The translations under genes were made by a program, and so were the position numbers. DNA of 16,621 nucleotides from Psilocybe azurescens (Eukaryota > Basidiomycota > Agaricomycetes > Agaricales > Agrocybaceae): contig JAJIRX010000225.1 of the NCBI GenBank assembly GCA_023853785.1, forward strand, positions 1 to 16,621. Reading direction: 5' to 3'. Of the stretch, positions 1 through 10,300 are shown one piece after another. Each line of letters opens with the position of its first letter. Within the stretch, counting starts at the first letter, position 1. Below the pieces are notes generated by a model. It saw nothing but the letters and a program-made list of their open reading frames with translations. It ran no database searches and was not told where the DNA came from.

Positions 1-737
1 GAAAACAAAGGACTTGCAGCCTTATCCACGCGTTCTAACTCCCAGGCTCTTTGACCTTTCCGTGTACTTGGGTTCTGACTCAACTTCGTAGCGTGTATCA
101 AAGGATGAACAATGTTGATCGATTCCCAGGCAATTTTCCCGCTCCCACTGGTACACACAACAGATGCAGGGTCTAACCATTATGAGCGATACATCTCCCC
201 CTCTGCCCCTCAATATGAGCCTGGGTATGGTCGCATTATTTGCATATCCTTCAAATTGATTTTTATGTCTACGGAGGCCTCGAAGCACGCCACTCGCTGC
301 AGTTGTATCTCCTTGAGCTTTCTCAACCACAGTGAACACAGTCAATCGACTTGGGCGACTGGATATCTTCGACGGACTTAATTAAACCTTCTTTGCCTGT
401 GAACATTCAAACACGATAGTCATAAACATCTGATGTGATTTCGGGTCCTTCCTGCTCCATAACACCCATTTGGATTACCTGCTTCGACTAGCTGCCTATT
501 CATCCCGGTGTTCCTACTATGTGTGTCGGATATTCAACATTTATTTAGTCTGTGGACATGATTTCACGACCTTGTTCGACTCAGGGCCTCTCACGACGTA
601 CGGCGGAGTCAGTATAATGAAGGAGAGTGATGACTTCGACCACTCAAAGGGGATTATAAGCTATCAGGCAACCTGTCACCAGTACACAAGCTCGCTACAC
701 TCACCACGGGGATGAATGAATCATACTAGTAGTGGGC
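1..737. other. Region without a supportable gene
   Basis: ORFs here are short (up to about 107 codons), overlap on both strands and show no family motif. I looked for the fungal membrane-protein, transposase and RNA-gene patterns that occur elsewhere in the window and saw none. It is probably intergenic or a strongly decayed flank. Confidence 0.5.
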
Positions 738-1047
738 CTGAAGTATTCGGCGGCTGTATTTCTTCTCTTCTGCTGTCCAATTACTTGCTTGTGGACTTTG
801 GAAACCGTCGCCTGCTGTGATCATAGTGGTTATTATAACCGCGTATATGTACCTGAATGGAACCAGGCATTCAAAGGACGAGATGAGAACACTGCTTTTC
901 AAACACTATGCTGATCCGTACATCCACCATCTGCTGCATAATATTGCGGTGCTGGATATGTTCTTCACGGCGGTTTGTGCTGTGATTGGCTCCTCTTTGT
1001 TCTCTGCCTCCGTTTCCTCCAACAACGAAAATAGACATCTACGATGA
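738..1047 (+). pseudogene. Possible remnant of a fungal multi-span membrane protein
   Basis: A reading frame around 808-1044 encodes a hydrophobic stretch rich in I, V, A and Y (IIVVIITAYMYL), then a charged loop (GTRHSKDEM), then a second hydrophobic stretch ending FFTAVCAVIGSSLF. The order 'hydrophobic helix, short basic loop with R/K, helix with TAxCAxI' recalls the DUF6534-type seven-span proteins of Agaricomycetes, where a loop of similar character precedes a G-hh-T-hh-A helix. No complete exon set, start or C-terminal block could be assembled, so if it is related it is a fragment. The resemblance is weak and could be chance hydrophobicity. Confidence 0.22.
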
Positions 1048-2092
1048 CGCAAACCATCACACAAACTGGGCAGATGAATTCCGGCGCTTTAATGCAATAT
1101 ACTCCGCAGTACTGCGTGTGTTCAGGGATGCGGGGCGGAGATGGAGGGTCATAGGTCGTGCTAGAGGCAAAGGTAAAGGGACTGTTCGCAGGAGAGAAAA
1201 TGCATGAGGAAAGTGATAGTTGTGCGTTAGATCCTTGAGCATGGGCGGATGAGGTCGATTGATTGACAAAAGAAAAAATGGTGCATTGAGATGAAGGGTT
1301 AGCCTGAAAGTTAATTGATACTCACGCCCACTCGTGGCTTTCGTTTTCAGTGTGACGATGGGGCCAATGCATAAATATCCAATGCACCTACATGTCATGA
1401 TGCTTCGAGCACTCTAATTTCCAAGTCCTGATTTCTGATTCCTTTCTATCCACCCCGGACTTCATATACAAGGTTTTGACTTCAATTCAACTTCAACTTT
1501 TGGCATGGTCCATGTTCGATACATATGGTAGTGATAGAGTAAGTACCCTACGTGAACAAGAGAAAGACAGAAATAAAGGGCTCAGAATAGTACTTCTGGA
1601 TACCATATCGGAGTCTTCACATCTTCTCTCTCCTCTTCATCTTCCTGTACCTGTTCCCCCGATGATACATTGGAGAGGGTTGGTGTATCATTGGAAGTCC
1701 TTGTCAAGCCCGAGTCGAACGAACAAGGCTGTCGTTGGATGTGACGATTGACAGCGTTACATGGGAATATATTTTCCTCGTTTTCCTGTCTCTCCATCCT
1801 TGGTTCGTACGGGGAAGAAGTTAGGAAACAGTGGTCTCGTTGGCTATAGCATAACTTGACCAACGCACCTTGTCTTCAGCTGGATTTGTCAAGTCCCTTT
1901 TAACCTTTCCCCGTCTTAAATAGCACTGATCAGTAGTCGTTTTATGGTGCGTAGGTAAAATAGCAGCGAGGAAAACCCACAGAGAATTCGAACGTGGATT
2001 AAAAGCTCCTGAAGGAATGTTCAAAGAAATGCGGTAGTGATGAATGTAATCTTATCTCTCATCCCCAACCAATCACATCAGCGCCGATCACA
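1048..2092. other. Unresolved region; acidic orphan ORF on the minus strand
   Basis: Within 1863-1582 (minus) a frame ends in an acidic segment (SSGEQVQEDEEEREDV) followed by KTPIWYPEVLF and a stop. This would be plausible as the C-terminus of a spliced protein. A second minus frame (2024-1821) contains SLWVFLAAILP. I could not join them through convincing introns, and neither matches a family I recognise. The plus strand here is pyrimidine-rich (about 1615-1660), which by itself produces the acidic and basic composition of the antisense frame. Confidence 0.2.
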
Positions 2093-2490
2093 TTGATCAC
2101 GATCGATCAGCCACCAACACCGACAGCACCGAACTCACCCCGCTCCCACCTACCTCCCAGCGATATTCATCAACATATCCACTGGCGCCTCTCTACCAGC
2201 ACGCGAAGCCTTCTCCGCTCTCCACGGCACGGAAGGCTTCTTCTACTTCTGCCTCTGCTTCTCCTTCTCCTCCCTTCTTCTGCTCCTGCTTCTGCTCCTT
2301 CGGTTCCCAAATTTCAGCATTTCAAACCCCAACCCCAATCCACATCAGATTACCAACCCGAACCTATCCCCACCTCCATAAACCCCTCTCTCCTTCCTCT
2401 CCTCCCTGCCCGCCTTCAAAACTGCGTTTCCTCACAGTTGTGCTCTCAGCACGCGAGATTCTGCATCATATTACGCACTTTGGTGTAGAC
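2093..2490. repeat. Pyrimidine-rich low-complexity stretch
   Basis: The plus strand is dominated by CTT, CTC and CCC runs, most dense at about 2236-2300 and again at about 2385-2415. The plus frames translate to poly-Leu/Pro/Ser. One contains a Leu-rich run followed by SSAPASA that looks like a signal peptide, but it starts about 40 residues in and has no good start. I treat the ORFs as composition artefacts. The stretch could equally be a CT-rich promoter region, common upstream of fungal genes. Confidence 0.35.
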
Positions 2491-3181
2491 TGATTAGATG
2501 TAGGGTGAGCGCAGCGTGCGGCGGATGTGGGCGTAGAGCTGGACTTTGTGTTTTCTGTAAGGGATTATACACGGGGTTCTGGCTATCAGGGATTTGGGGG
2601 TGAAAGTGTGAGGGGGACGGGAAAGCGGAAGGGGCAGAGGAGGATGCCGGGGATCGGACACTACCTCTACGCGCTGGAGTCCTCGCTGTTCGTAGATGCG
2701 TTCCAGGGTGCACATTCCTCTTCCGCTTCCCGTGGTAACATGGAGCGCAAGGCGGATAAGGAGGGTAAGGAAGAGAAGAGGAAGATAGGAGACCGGTTTC
2801 CCGTGCTCGCGTGCTCGCCCATCGCGTGTGCGCCCTGGGCGAGGTTGTAGCACGGCGTGGATGGGCCTGTGTTCTCCGGCGAGGCTGCGGCTGCTCGTCC
2901 CTCTCCCCTTCCCCCTTCCTCATCCATCAACACAACTCACTTATCCGCAAAAACAAACACAACTCAAGAGACAAAAACGAAAACGCCGGCAGTGGCATAC
3001 CGCACGCCATACACGCGGTGTACATCCACCACCTCTGTTGAAGCCTTGAGACCTGTGTAGTTGGACATTTGCATAGCAGTCAGGTCTCTTACCACAATGA
3101 ATGAAGACCCACTTGTCCTTTCTTTCCAGGCTTCCTGAAGCACCATCATCCCAGTGAGGCTTGTAGCACACGAGCCTTTCG
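2491..3181. other. GC-rich unresolved region
   Basis: Several overlapping ORFs of 60-150 codons exist on both strands (for example 2923-2471 minus and 2527-2850 plus), all rich in R, P and S. No domain motif, periodic repeat or splice-supported exon chain was recognised. A minus-strand open frame at about 3149-2964 (MMVLQEAWKERTSG...) has good general composition but no recognisable partner exons. Confidence 0.3.
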
Positions 3182-3332
3182 CTTGGAGCTCATTGTAATC
3201 TCCACTGGTGACTGGTCATGTTCTCAAATTAGCTGCAACAAAAATACTATTTCGGCTATCTTAAAACCGATACATGTATGTGTGCGCTTTTCTTTTTTCA
3301 TAAGTATACGCGCCTTCCTGCTGGCCCAACCA

Positions 3333-3356
3333 TTGAATTTGAATTTGAATTTGATT
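3333..3356 (+). repeat. Short hexamer microsatellite (TTGAAT)
   Basis: Three perfect units of TTGAAT, then TTGATT. They lie in the AT-rich spacer downstream of the membrane-protein gene and are not within a supported coding sequence. Confidence 0.8.
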
Positions 3357-3631
3357 TACGAAATCATGTACTGCTCCTATCGTTCAGAAACCAACACAGC
3401 CAATCCCGGTGCCTCGTGGCGCGCAGTTCGGGGCCTGAATCCAGGTCATGGCAGTTAGTAACTCTGGCAAGCAGGCATAGTGTAATCACATACGATGCGA
3501 GCACGACAAGCATTCACCTGGGCTCCGACGAAACAATCACTAGTGGAATCAGGGCTGCAGTTGACTTGGCAAAATTAGACAATAATCAATGTCATACTAC
3601 TATTACGTACATATATATGCAACATAAAAGT

Positions 3632-5240
3632 TCAGTAATCTCCGGATCCGTACACAACAGCGCTCATCTGGGTATCATCGTCGCTGACCTCGAGCTGATC
3701 AGCTTCACGAAGGTTCAAGATGATTCGACTGCAGAGGGAGCACTGTATGGCGACGGAGAAACCGATGGGCGTTCCGATTAAATCGCTCTATTTTAAATGC
3801 AGGATCACATCAGATGTGTTGTCTCTGAATGTACTGTATGAAGGACCAGAGTGTCCTACTTTTTGCTCTATCACCGATACTGTGAGACAGCTAATATAAG
3901 TGACAGTTATACTAAAGAGAGTACAAAGGTCAGCATGTTGATTGCGTGAGGCCAGGACACGGAGGGCAAGAAAAGACACACATGGCGAAGTAAATTATCG
4001 AATCACGGATCAGAATATGATACATCCCACGTCCACTGTAGAATCTCATAGTTGAGCCGTATACCTTGAATAAGTTAACAGCCCGTATGATAGTCAGGAT
4101 GCAGAGCAGGATTTGGAAGGTGATCATGGGGATCCAGAATGCGTAGATGTATGGCGTGATAACTACTATATCGCAGACCGCGCCATCGATCGGTATTGGG
4201 ACTACGAAAGCTGTACAGGCATTGTTAGCTCATAATGGCAGGTGCAGGAATGTAGGAGAGATATCACCTTTCCCATGTATTAACGCGGTACCCACTACCC
4301 ACCCTGAGGCCGTGACGCACAATACGTATGTGGTTAGCATCAAAGCAAGGATTCTTTTACTCCTTGAGTATAGGGCGTATATCCTCACTTGAAGGGTCAC
4401 TAGTAGGAAATAATGTATTAAAGAGAGGTTCGGCAAAAGAGCCGACAACGTACGGTCCGCGACTATGCAGCCTACCAGAATCGCTATGCCTTCCCATTGG
4501 AAGATGCACAGACCTTCATGCGAGTTAATGTCTGCCAGGTGTTCTAAATTCGAGCGAAATAGGTACTCACAGCTGGTAAAAAAAATGAATAAAACATCAG
4601 TCAGGTATGATTCGTGCCGTGGCAGACTACTACTTACAACTACTGTATCTCAGTAAAATGATTACATTTTGAAATGATAGCAATTTACATACCGAATTAG
4701 TCAGGACCATGGTGAACTGAGCTGCATTGTAATGCAACCGTTAGTCCTAGTGTCACCTTTGGCAGTATACATACGACAAGGCTCACCATATATATCGACA
4801 CTATATGGTTAAGCCCCTAACCCTTCAGCTTTAGAGGCACTTGAACGACTCACATAGCGGTGGCCAGAGCACGGTAACGATTCTTCGCCCAAAAAGTGGT
4901 CAGAGCTCGAGTGAGCCAGATTATCTGAAAGGGCTTACCACAAAGAAAAGGACTTTTACGCAAGACCACTGTCTTTTTCTTTACGGGGAGATCAAATTCA
5001 ATGATTGCATCGGAGAGGTTAAGAGAATAATCTCACCCAGATGAGATTGACCTAGGGAAATTCAAGGGCATCCTTCGCGTCAGCGCTGATCAAGATAATT
5101 TTCTCCGAGGAAAATGACTGACCTCGAGGTCGAATGTAATCACTACAATGGCATGCTATAAGCAACCAACATAAATTGGAAATAATTTTCTTACTGTAAT
5201 CAAAAAGTACACAGGTAGCAGCCGCCGCTGAAGACGACAT
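3632..5240 (-). CDS. DUF6533-type fungal integral membrane protein, about 12 exons
   Basis: Start ATG is at 5240. Proposed exons: 5240-5195, 5142-5123, 5051-5037, 4968-4939, 4882-4854, 4800-4787, 4721-4693, about 4572-4454, 4399-4268, 4210-3982, 3911-3875 and 3787-3632, with stop TGA at 3634-3632. All but one junction are GT..AG and keep frame. Visible family blocks in order: N-terminal CVLFDYMITFDLEVNLIW, then KVLFFV and NRY; a later Q-R-Y block LQVRIYALYSRSKRILALML; FWIPMITFQILLCIL; ILIRDSIIYFA; and near the C-terminus CSRIILNLREADQLE. The hydrophobic blocks fit about seven membrane spans, with an acidic tail (EVSDDDTQ). The length, about 285 residues, is close to typical for the family. 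The molecular role of the family is unknown. The exon 7/exon 8 junction (4693/4572) is one base out of frame as drawn, so either that junction is mis-assigned or the gene carries an indel. Confidence 0.75.
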
Positions 5241-5629
5241 AGAAATGGAAATGTTTGAACAGTGTTGACCTTATCAAAAAGTGAGGGCACACACCACGAG
5301 TGTAGCGTATGAGTTGGATCTCCCAAAGACCTTCTATCGAAATGTTCAAAAGAGTATTGAAGACGGACATCTCCGCTTGCGAGTCTGCGACGATTGCTTG
5401 TGTCTGTTAGATGAACTGGGAAAGGGGGCGTATAGAGTGTATCTCTCAGAGTGCTCGCAGGTGCAGCCCTACATAGACCAACTATATAGGTCGGAGCACT
5501 CTCATGATATGGATCGATGCAAATGGTTCAAACTAATGCAGTCCTATGACTTGATATAAATATAGCACAAATACGAGGCCAATTGATTGATTGTAGCTAG
5601 CCTATTATGGTAGCTAACCGATTACTTAC
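5241..5629. other. Spacer upstream of the membrane-protein gene
   Basis: It contains the presumed promoter of the minus-strand gene starting at 5240. A plus-strand frame of about 92 codons (5281-5559) opens with GTG and has no recognised motif or splice support; I do not call it a gene. Confidence 0.4.
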
Positions 5630-6060
5630 GAGGTTTTTGATGCGAGATACTACAATTGACGTAAAGCTGAGCAGCATGCAGTGCTATGAGCATATCTGAA
5701 AGAGAGACAAACTTGCACCCTTCTTCAAGCTCAGTGTACCCTCGAAAGAGGGTCAATATGCTGCGTCCAATGCATAGGATCTATAAATAGAACGTGAAAG
5801 AGCGCCACGAAGGTTCGTCAACAATATCATTTGTTCGAGGCACATAGGGCAGCTACATTGTAGCGAGTGACATGGGCCGTAGAACGCACACAATGTATAC
5901 GTGTGACACGGGGCCATAGAATTCTATGGAAACCACGTACATTTTAGTGTGGTGGGAATTACTTACAAATGTAGCAAATCGGTAGATGCTGTGTAATTCT
6001 ATGCTGGTAGGGTCGGCGGCGAAGATATCCACCACAAGCTGACCAAAGTAGTTTGCTCAG
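5630..6060 (-). pseudogene. Orphan spliced exons of an unidentified gene
   Basis: Two strong donor sites (GTAAGTAA) lie at 5966-5959 and 5629-5622 on the minus strand. The first follows an open stretch encoding GQLVVDIFAADPTS then IELHSIYRFATF. The second closes a 66-nt open exon (5695-5630, encoding roughly MLIALHAAQLYVNCS) that begins after a good acceptor (CTCTTTCAG). A third open stretch between them encodes ILCIGRSILTLFRGY, which faintly recalls the middle of RTA1-like fungal membrane proteins; this is not enough for a call. No start or stop could be fixed. It is probably a decayed or incompletely recognised gene next to the transposon edge. Confidence 0.28.
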
Positions 6061-6353
6061 TAGAGGATACATTCAGCTATGATCTATGACTTGCTTGGGA
6101 GTGAATATAATGTCAACCGCCTGAAATTCAAACCCGTTATGCATTTCTCGGCAGGATGGTTGGGTAGGAGAACTTCGGCCTCAGACAATATCAGCATATG
6201 AAGCAAACAGAAAAACAGAGATGCAATTCAAATCTATCAAAATGACAATATATGGCTCCATCAAATCATTTAAAACATCAGTTCACCACCTTCCTCATCA
6301 TCTGCATCTTGTTCTTCACCGCTGTAACCATCGGCATAATCATCGGCTGGAAG

Positions 6354-7174
6354 CCAAGTGTCGTCGACAAAACCAAAAAAACGAGGGGGGAGAACGGACG
6401 AGAAAGTGTGATTCGAGTGGGAGTAACAGTATCGACATTAGTTCCTTGATAAACCACACTCATTGAAGATTCGGGCTGGAGACACAGGCCGGTCGGCTGG
6501 CGCGATTAATTGTGAAACAAGAGATTCATCTTCGTCCGAGGAATACCAAACATCCGCAACTTCAGCAGGTCCGATTGGCAAGGTAATGGAGCCAGTACGT
6601 ATACTAATTGATTGTTGGCTGGCCACCGGTCCCGAAACATCTTCAGCGCCGCTAACAGATGAATCGGACCACACAGCAGCTGCTTCCAAGCACTTACATG
6701 TCTGTCAATGTGCGGATGTTCAAATGAATGAGCTGGATCATTGAGCTCGACAGAATCAGTATTGCCGGGATAAGCAATCGGTTCCTAAACGTCTTCGGGC
6801 GCCGCTATCGGATGAATCGGACCACATAGCAGCCGATGCCGAGGGACCTATAAATCTGCCAATGTGCAGATTTTCAAGTGAATTGGCCAGATTATTTGAC
6901 TCAACAAAACGGGCATTGTCTGGATTGGCTTCGTCAGAAGCGAGATTATCATCAGAAGAAATCACCCAGGCAGCTGCAAAATCAGCAGCATCCACTTGAG
7001 ATGCTTCTTCAGATTCATTGGTGGACGACTCATTATCGGATGAGTCAGCGCAACTAAACTGCAGCTGCCTGTGCGGCCATGGAGCGACTTCGGGTGATTT
7101 GATGGCATCGTTGTGGGTGAGATGCGGAGATGGACATTAAGACTATTATTGCTGGAGCCAGATGATGTATTCCA
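6354..7174 (-). repeat. Six Trp-centred acidic/Ser motifs in the tail of gene A
   Basis: Trp codons at 7174-7172, 6968-6966, 6824-6822, 6671-6669, 6548-6546 and 6356-6354 sit in the contexts AAVWNTSSGSS, AAAWVISSDDN, AAMWSDSSDSG, AAVWSDSSVSG, ADVWYSSDEDES and DDTWLPADDYADG. The shared pattern is small/hydrophobic residues, Trp, then Ser/Asp-rich. Spacings within one frame are 144, 153, 123 and 192 nt, all multiples of three. The first interval (206 nt) needs a frameshift. Confidence 0.72.
6627..6904 (-). repeat. Imperfect 152-153 bp tandem duplication in gene A
   Basis: About 6627-6750 aligns with about 6779-6904 at an offset of 152-153 bp. Both contain the run GATGAATCGGACCACA and a following AATGTGC block. 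In protein terms this duplicates a unit of about 51 codons centred on AAxWSDSSxSG. A one-base difference between the copies puts part of the downstream copy out of frame. Confidence 0.8.
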
Positions 7175-7215
7175 GACTGCGGCAGCGTCTGAGGCAGAAG
7201 CCACAAAGTCAAGAT

Positions 7216-7366
7216 TCGGGACTGATGTCGATTGAATCCCGATTCTGCTAATATGGTCAATCGGCACCGCCGTGGGTTCCATCATCGGGGCCGACAAAGT
7301 TTCCGCCACCGGTGCCGACAAGACTTCCGCCGTCGGTACCGACGTGGCCGTCTGAATTGGCACTGA
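7216..7366 (-). repeat. 24-bp array of the TCGGNNCCGA motif in gene A
   Basis: Motif cores start at 7261 (one mismatch), 7285 (exact), 7309 (one mismatch), 7333 (exact) and 7357 (two mismatches), spaced exactly 24 bp. A further one-mismatch copy is at 7216. On the minus strand this reads as 8-residue repeats of the type TSVPTAEV, LSAPVAET, LSAPMMEP. Confidence 0.82.
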
Positions 7367-10300
7367 ATGTGAGCGAACTGTACGATTGACTTGAGCTATG
7401 GAGTCCGTGATTCTGCCAAGTAGTGTGGCAAATTGTGGGCAATAAACCGATAACATCAGGGATGGAAGGGATGGCCGCCAAGTCGGCTGTTTCGGCCCCA
7501 ATAGCTGACGCAACTGACAACTCTGTTGGATGTGTAGGGTCGGAAGACCACTCTCTATGAATATGACCTTCAGGCAGTGAATGTGAATATCCAGAGTGAG
7601 GAAGCTTTCGTGCCGACGGATCCGCTGCCAGGGCCATCAGGTCGGTTGGCGTAAGTTCAGCGCCCCAAGTCCACTTCTGTGATGAAGTTGGGAGCAACTT
7701 GAGCGTAGATAATTGATCCGCAGCATTCATGGCCATACGCCGTGATCGTCGAGTGATTAAAACATCATCCAAGCTATCGGGATAAGTCTTACTCGTTGCT
7801 CGGCTGTACGGACCCTGACGCCCGATCGTTTTCGCTGATTCTTCGTCGATCGGAACGGGATCTCCTGTTTGCTGTTCTTTCAGAACAACTGCTTCATGCA
7901 CCAGATGAAACCCGGCTGCCCGACGCATGCTAAATTCGGCATCGGCATCGGCTTTGGTCTGTGATGCTTGAATAGATGATGAAATTGTCATGAGGTCTTC
8001 ACAGAGTCCAATGGTAAGATTGAGGTATTTGTTGCATCGGCCACATGATATAGTCGGGACCGACATGCCTGATGGTTTAGGCAACGTAGTCGGTTATGAT
8101 TTTTCTGCAAGCCGCTACCTGCATGCATTCGCAAAGCGGCCGCGATGACAATTGGCTTCAAAGTGTAATCCATGGAAATTTCAGCTCCACTATTCCACCA
8201 ATCATGTAGGTAATTGTCCACCAGCCGAACCGGGCTGTCCTTATCCACACCGGCATCCAATAACCGCAAAAGATCGTTCGACAGTTTGAGTGGATATTGA
8301 TCAAGGGGGACGCCAAGAATCGAAGCCGCCAATGACCGAACGATGATAGGAATGATTATGGGAAGGCCGAGCGCTGATGCTTGGCCAATAAAAATAAAAT
8401 CAACTCCTATATTATAATCGGGTAAGCTTCAAATTTCTGAAATAGATCCAGTACATACAACTTCAGCACAAAGAAACTTTTGTTTCCATGCCTGTTGTTC
8501 TTTTGTCGACTCAGAAATTGCAAGCAGTGCGGCCCGAAATCTAGACTCAGCATAGTACACGAGTTGTTGTATGTCGAAATGGTTTGAATAACGAGCACCA
8601 GCCACAGAAGTGAGTGGGTTGTAGATTGAAAGTTCTTTATTGGCCATGATGGAATGTTTTCAAGGGGCGGTGTGCAAAGATAATCTATCTGATAGTAGTG
8701 CCTAATTACATAACTAAATAAATGGGGATAAATATAAGTTGTTGCTATTTTTAAAGGCATGATCGGCTATGACCGCATATTTATACCACATAGTACTTTG
8801 CCAATAGGGCGTAGGCTCTCGGGCCCGAATTGATATCCTCCATTTGAGCGGCTTGGGCCCACTCTTCTCGACGATGAATAAAATATCTAACAGTCCATTG
8901 CATTTCATACACCACTAAGACAACTTCTTCATGCCACCTATTCTTCTGGGCCCGAGCACGAAGCCAATGGACTCGATTGACTGTAAAATCAGTTGAAAGT
9001 TACTCCAGAAACATAATAAGAATAAGTTACGTACATTCAAGTTGAAATTGCTGTAATGTGTCGGGCCCGATGTGATGATCGGCATCGGCATCGGTCATGT
9101 TCCCGAACAAATACCATCGGCCAGTTCTCCAAATCCACGACAACTCCAAGGTGGAAGATCCCATTAAGTTTGGTTTCCATATAGCTGTACTTGCCTTGAG
9201 GTCATTGCGTGTAAGTAGACAGAAAATTGAAAGGAATTCTTGATCACAGCCGAGTGCGACAAGGCGGGACCGACATGCCGAATATATGCGGGCATGCAAT
9301 ACTTTATCGTGATTCAGAGATTTCACTTTCTTTTGACCATTAGACCGAATGCTGGTTCGAGTCCCTCTCTTCACCATGTATCAATATAGAAACGAGATAT
9401 TGGCCACAATGTCCCGAATCCTCATTATATGATTGCGTGCTTGCTGTTTTCTCAATTCCATTTCTAATCCTTCGTAGCCTGCTGAAACATTGTGATTGGA
9501 TGGTAATGAAAGTATTTGGCGTTCAACACTCAGGATTGTTGGAGTTGGAGGGCTGTGATCTTCAGGAACAGAACGGTCTTGCATGGCCGGTCCACCAGGA
9601 ATATCGGGATTTTCTTCAATGTCGTCGTATTCGGTCTCACTGTTGAGTGGCATACTTGGCCGCCCACATTGAATATTGTGCACCCCAGCATGCTGTTGTC
9701 GTGTTTTAAGTTCTGCAAGCATCATAGTCAACGCTTGACGCAGTTGCATAACTATTTGTTGGTCTTGGTCCCGAGGCGCGGAGCCTAACCGACGAACTTT
9801 ATCTTGAATTTCAATTCTGACATGAAAGTGATCACATTGTGAGCAAAAATAAAAGTGTGACTCCACTTACTGCTTTTCTTCAATTAGCAAAGCTAATCAA
9901 AGCCACATCTCGGCTGCTGTACCGGAATTGATATCGGGACCGGTATCGGTGCCGTGTTCCTCACCCGTATCATCGGTCGAAGATGTCGGCAGCTGGGCGC
10001 CATAAATGTCCATTCTTTTGATGTCAGCTAATCGCATTGCCTCAACACTCTGAATTTCATCTTCCCATTCATTAAGTGTCGCCTGTGCAATATCCCCTGA
10101 AAATTCAAGGAAATAAGAGTCAGCCCGCCCCCACCATAATAATTGCATCGGTATATCTGTTGCGAAGAACGTCCTGTAATTCCGAGCATTTTTTGTAGTT
10201 GGAATCTGTAGCGTGATCGTCGAGTACTTCTTCCCTGTGTGCGAGACTTGCTGTCCGGACCAAAGACGAGATTACATTGAGACTTGACCATAGTGATTCA

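Larger units (their letters stand above)
6270..8647 (-). pseudogene. KDZ accessory gene A, unknown function, frameshifted
   Basis: Start ATG at 8647 (MANKELSIYNPLTS). The first exon runs to 8459 with donor GTATGT. The next segment is hydrophobic (LGLPIIIPIIVRSLAASILG) and continues to 8119. An intron at 8118-8069 restores frame into SVPTISCGRCNKYL, which carries a CxxC pair. Then come a basic RRSRRMAM segment, a region of 8-residue S-x-P repeats (7366-7216) and an acidic Ser-rich tail with six Trp-centred motifs. It ends in an acidic peptide (GEEQDADDEEGGELMF) with stop at 6272-6270. Frameshifts are needed near 7450, between 7172 and 6968, and near 6690, and a TAA interrupts the tail at about 6440. 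The first splice junction could not be fixed. I do not recognise the family. Its place directly downstream of the transposase and its shared DNA motif make it part of the element. Confidence 0.6.

Noticed and set aside
2471..2923. Minus-strand ORF of 150 codons and overlapping plus ORFs
   Set aside because: Arg/Pro/Ser-rich composition follows from GC-rich low-complexity DNA; several frames on both strands are open at once.
3402..3460. Second tRNA-like stretch (GCCTCGTGGCGCGCAG)
   Set aside because: No cloverleaf can be drawn; T-arm consensus and acceptor pairing are missing.
3278..3781. Plus-strand ORF of 167 codons
   Set aside because: Its 3' half overlaps the last exon of the DUF6533 gene on the opposite strand (CSRIILNLREADQLE), and it has no family signature.
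5281..5559. Plus-strand ORF of 92 codons
   Set aside because: It opens with GTG, has no recognised motif and no splice support, and lies just upstream of a minus-strand gene start.
9340..9376. tRNA-like 3' half (GGTTCGAGTCC followed by TTCACCA)
   Set aside because: No matching 5' acceptor stem or D arm upstream, and the same bases encode the conserved GTRTSIRSN segment of the transposase on the minus strand.
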